6,695 nucleotides of DNA from Chryseosolibacter sp044507115 (GTDB lineage Bacteria > Bacteroidota > Bacteroidia > Cytophagales > Cyclobacteriaceae), in contig JBIQJZ010000206.1 of NCBI GenBank assembly GCA_044507115.1, positions 1 through 6,695 of the forward strand, read 5' to 3'. Both the position numbers and the translations under genes were made by a program. This document shows, piece by piece, positions 6,556 to 6,695 of this stretch. The stretch's first letter is position 1. The number at the start of each line of letters is the position of its first letter. Below the pieces are notes generated by a model, which was given only the letters and a program-made list of their open reading frames with translations, was not told where the DNA came from and made no database searches.

Positions 6556-6563
6556 CAAAGTTA
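6556..6563 (-). promoter_or_regulatory. Consensus -7 element directly before rmuC
   Basis: TAACTTTG on the minus strand is an exact match to the Bacteroidota -7 element TAnnTTTG, ending five bases before the rmuC ATG. Initiation about seven bases downstream would coincide with or nearly reach the ATG, implying a leaderless or very short leader mRNA. No exact -33 TTG is present at 17-23 bp; the nearest is a TTC. The element supports the 6550 start over the upstream one. Confidence 0.35.
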
Positions 6564-6642
6564 CCGATTTCAGTTATACGAATGTCGGAATTTGCTCTGA
6601 CAACTTGTGTCGGCCCCTGAGTTCTGCGTGTCAGCCCGCTCC

Positions 6643-6673
6643 TTAGAGAATACGCCAAAACTCAGTAGATTTG
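6643..6673 (+). promoter_or_regulatory. Candidate outward promoter for a gene beyond the right edge
   Basis: TAGATTTG at 6666-6673 matches TAnnTTTG exactly, with a one-mismatch -33 (TTA, 6643-6645) 20 bp upstream. The last three bases of the window (6693-6695) are ATG, 19 bp downstream of the element, the right distance for a plus-strand gene divergent from rmuC. No coding sequence is visible, so the gene itself is not claimed. Confidence 0.3.
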
Positions 6674-6695
6674 TATTCAGACCGTGTGAGTTATG

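Noticed and set aside
6551..6658. Upstream ATG at 6658 as rmuC start
   Set aside because: The extra 36 residues do not resemble RmuC, and the family normally begins with the membrane anchor that starts at 6550.

Overview
The window looks like an ordinary chromosomal segment of a Bacteroidota bacterium, perhaps a cytophagia-like lineage, though that finer placement is a guess. The evidence is: an outer-membrane receptor with a CarboxypepD_reg-like N-terminal domain and a 'NPDLNPEY' barrel motif; exported proteins with signal peptides ending in A-x-A, two of them in AxAQ; no clear Shine-Dalgarno sequence before any gene; and promoter-like TAnnTTTG elements (the Bacteroidota -7 consensus) in several gaps. 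Base composition is near 50% G+C by eye.

Layout from left to right. Positions 1-1775 (minus) hold the first ~591 codons of a TonB-dependent receptor that runs off the left edge. A 143-bp gap follows, with a 7-bp-arm inverted repeat and a short direct repeat. Positions 3379-1919 (minus) encode a signal-peptide-bearing Xaa-Pro aminopeptidase (M24B), with a near-perfect 20-bp dyad just upstream of its start. Positions 3633-3430 (minus) encode a 67-residue unrecognised protein and 4019-3645 (minus) a 124-residue divergent GroES-family protein. These three genes are co-directional and closely spaced, so probably one transcription unit: GroES-like, then the 67-aa protein, then the aminopeptidase. 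The receptor may be an independent unit downstream. A 108-bp divergent intergenic region separates the GroES-like gene from the plus-strand gene 4128-5231, an exported protein with two thioredoxin folds (a PRX_like1-type redoxin fused to a TlpA-like domain). That gene converges tail to tail, 14 bp apart, with rmuC (6550-5246, minus). The last 145 bp form the upstream region of rmuC and contain a plausible outward promoter for a gene lying beyond the right edge.

Functionally this is a mix of envelope functions (receptor, exported peptidase, exported redox protein) and housekeeping functions (co-chaperonin paralogue, RmuC). I see no mobile element, CRISPR array, RNA gene, toxin-antitoxin pair or obvious defence system. 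The points most worth a second look are the GroES-like/67-aa/aminopeptidase cluster, the two dyads upstream of envelope genes, and the double-thioredoxin fusion.
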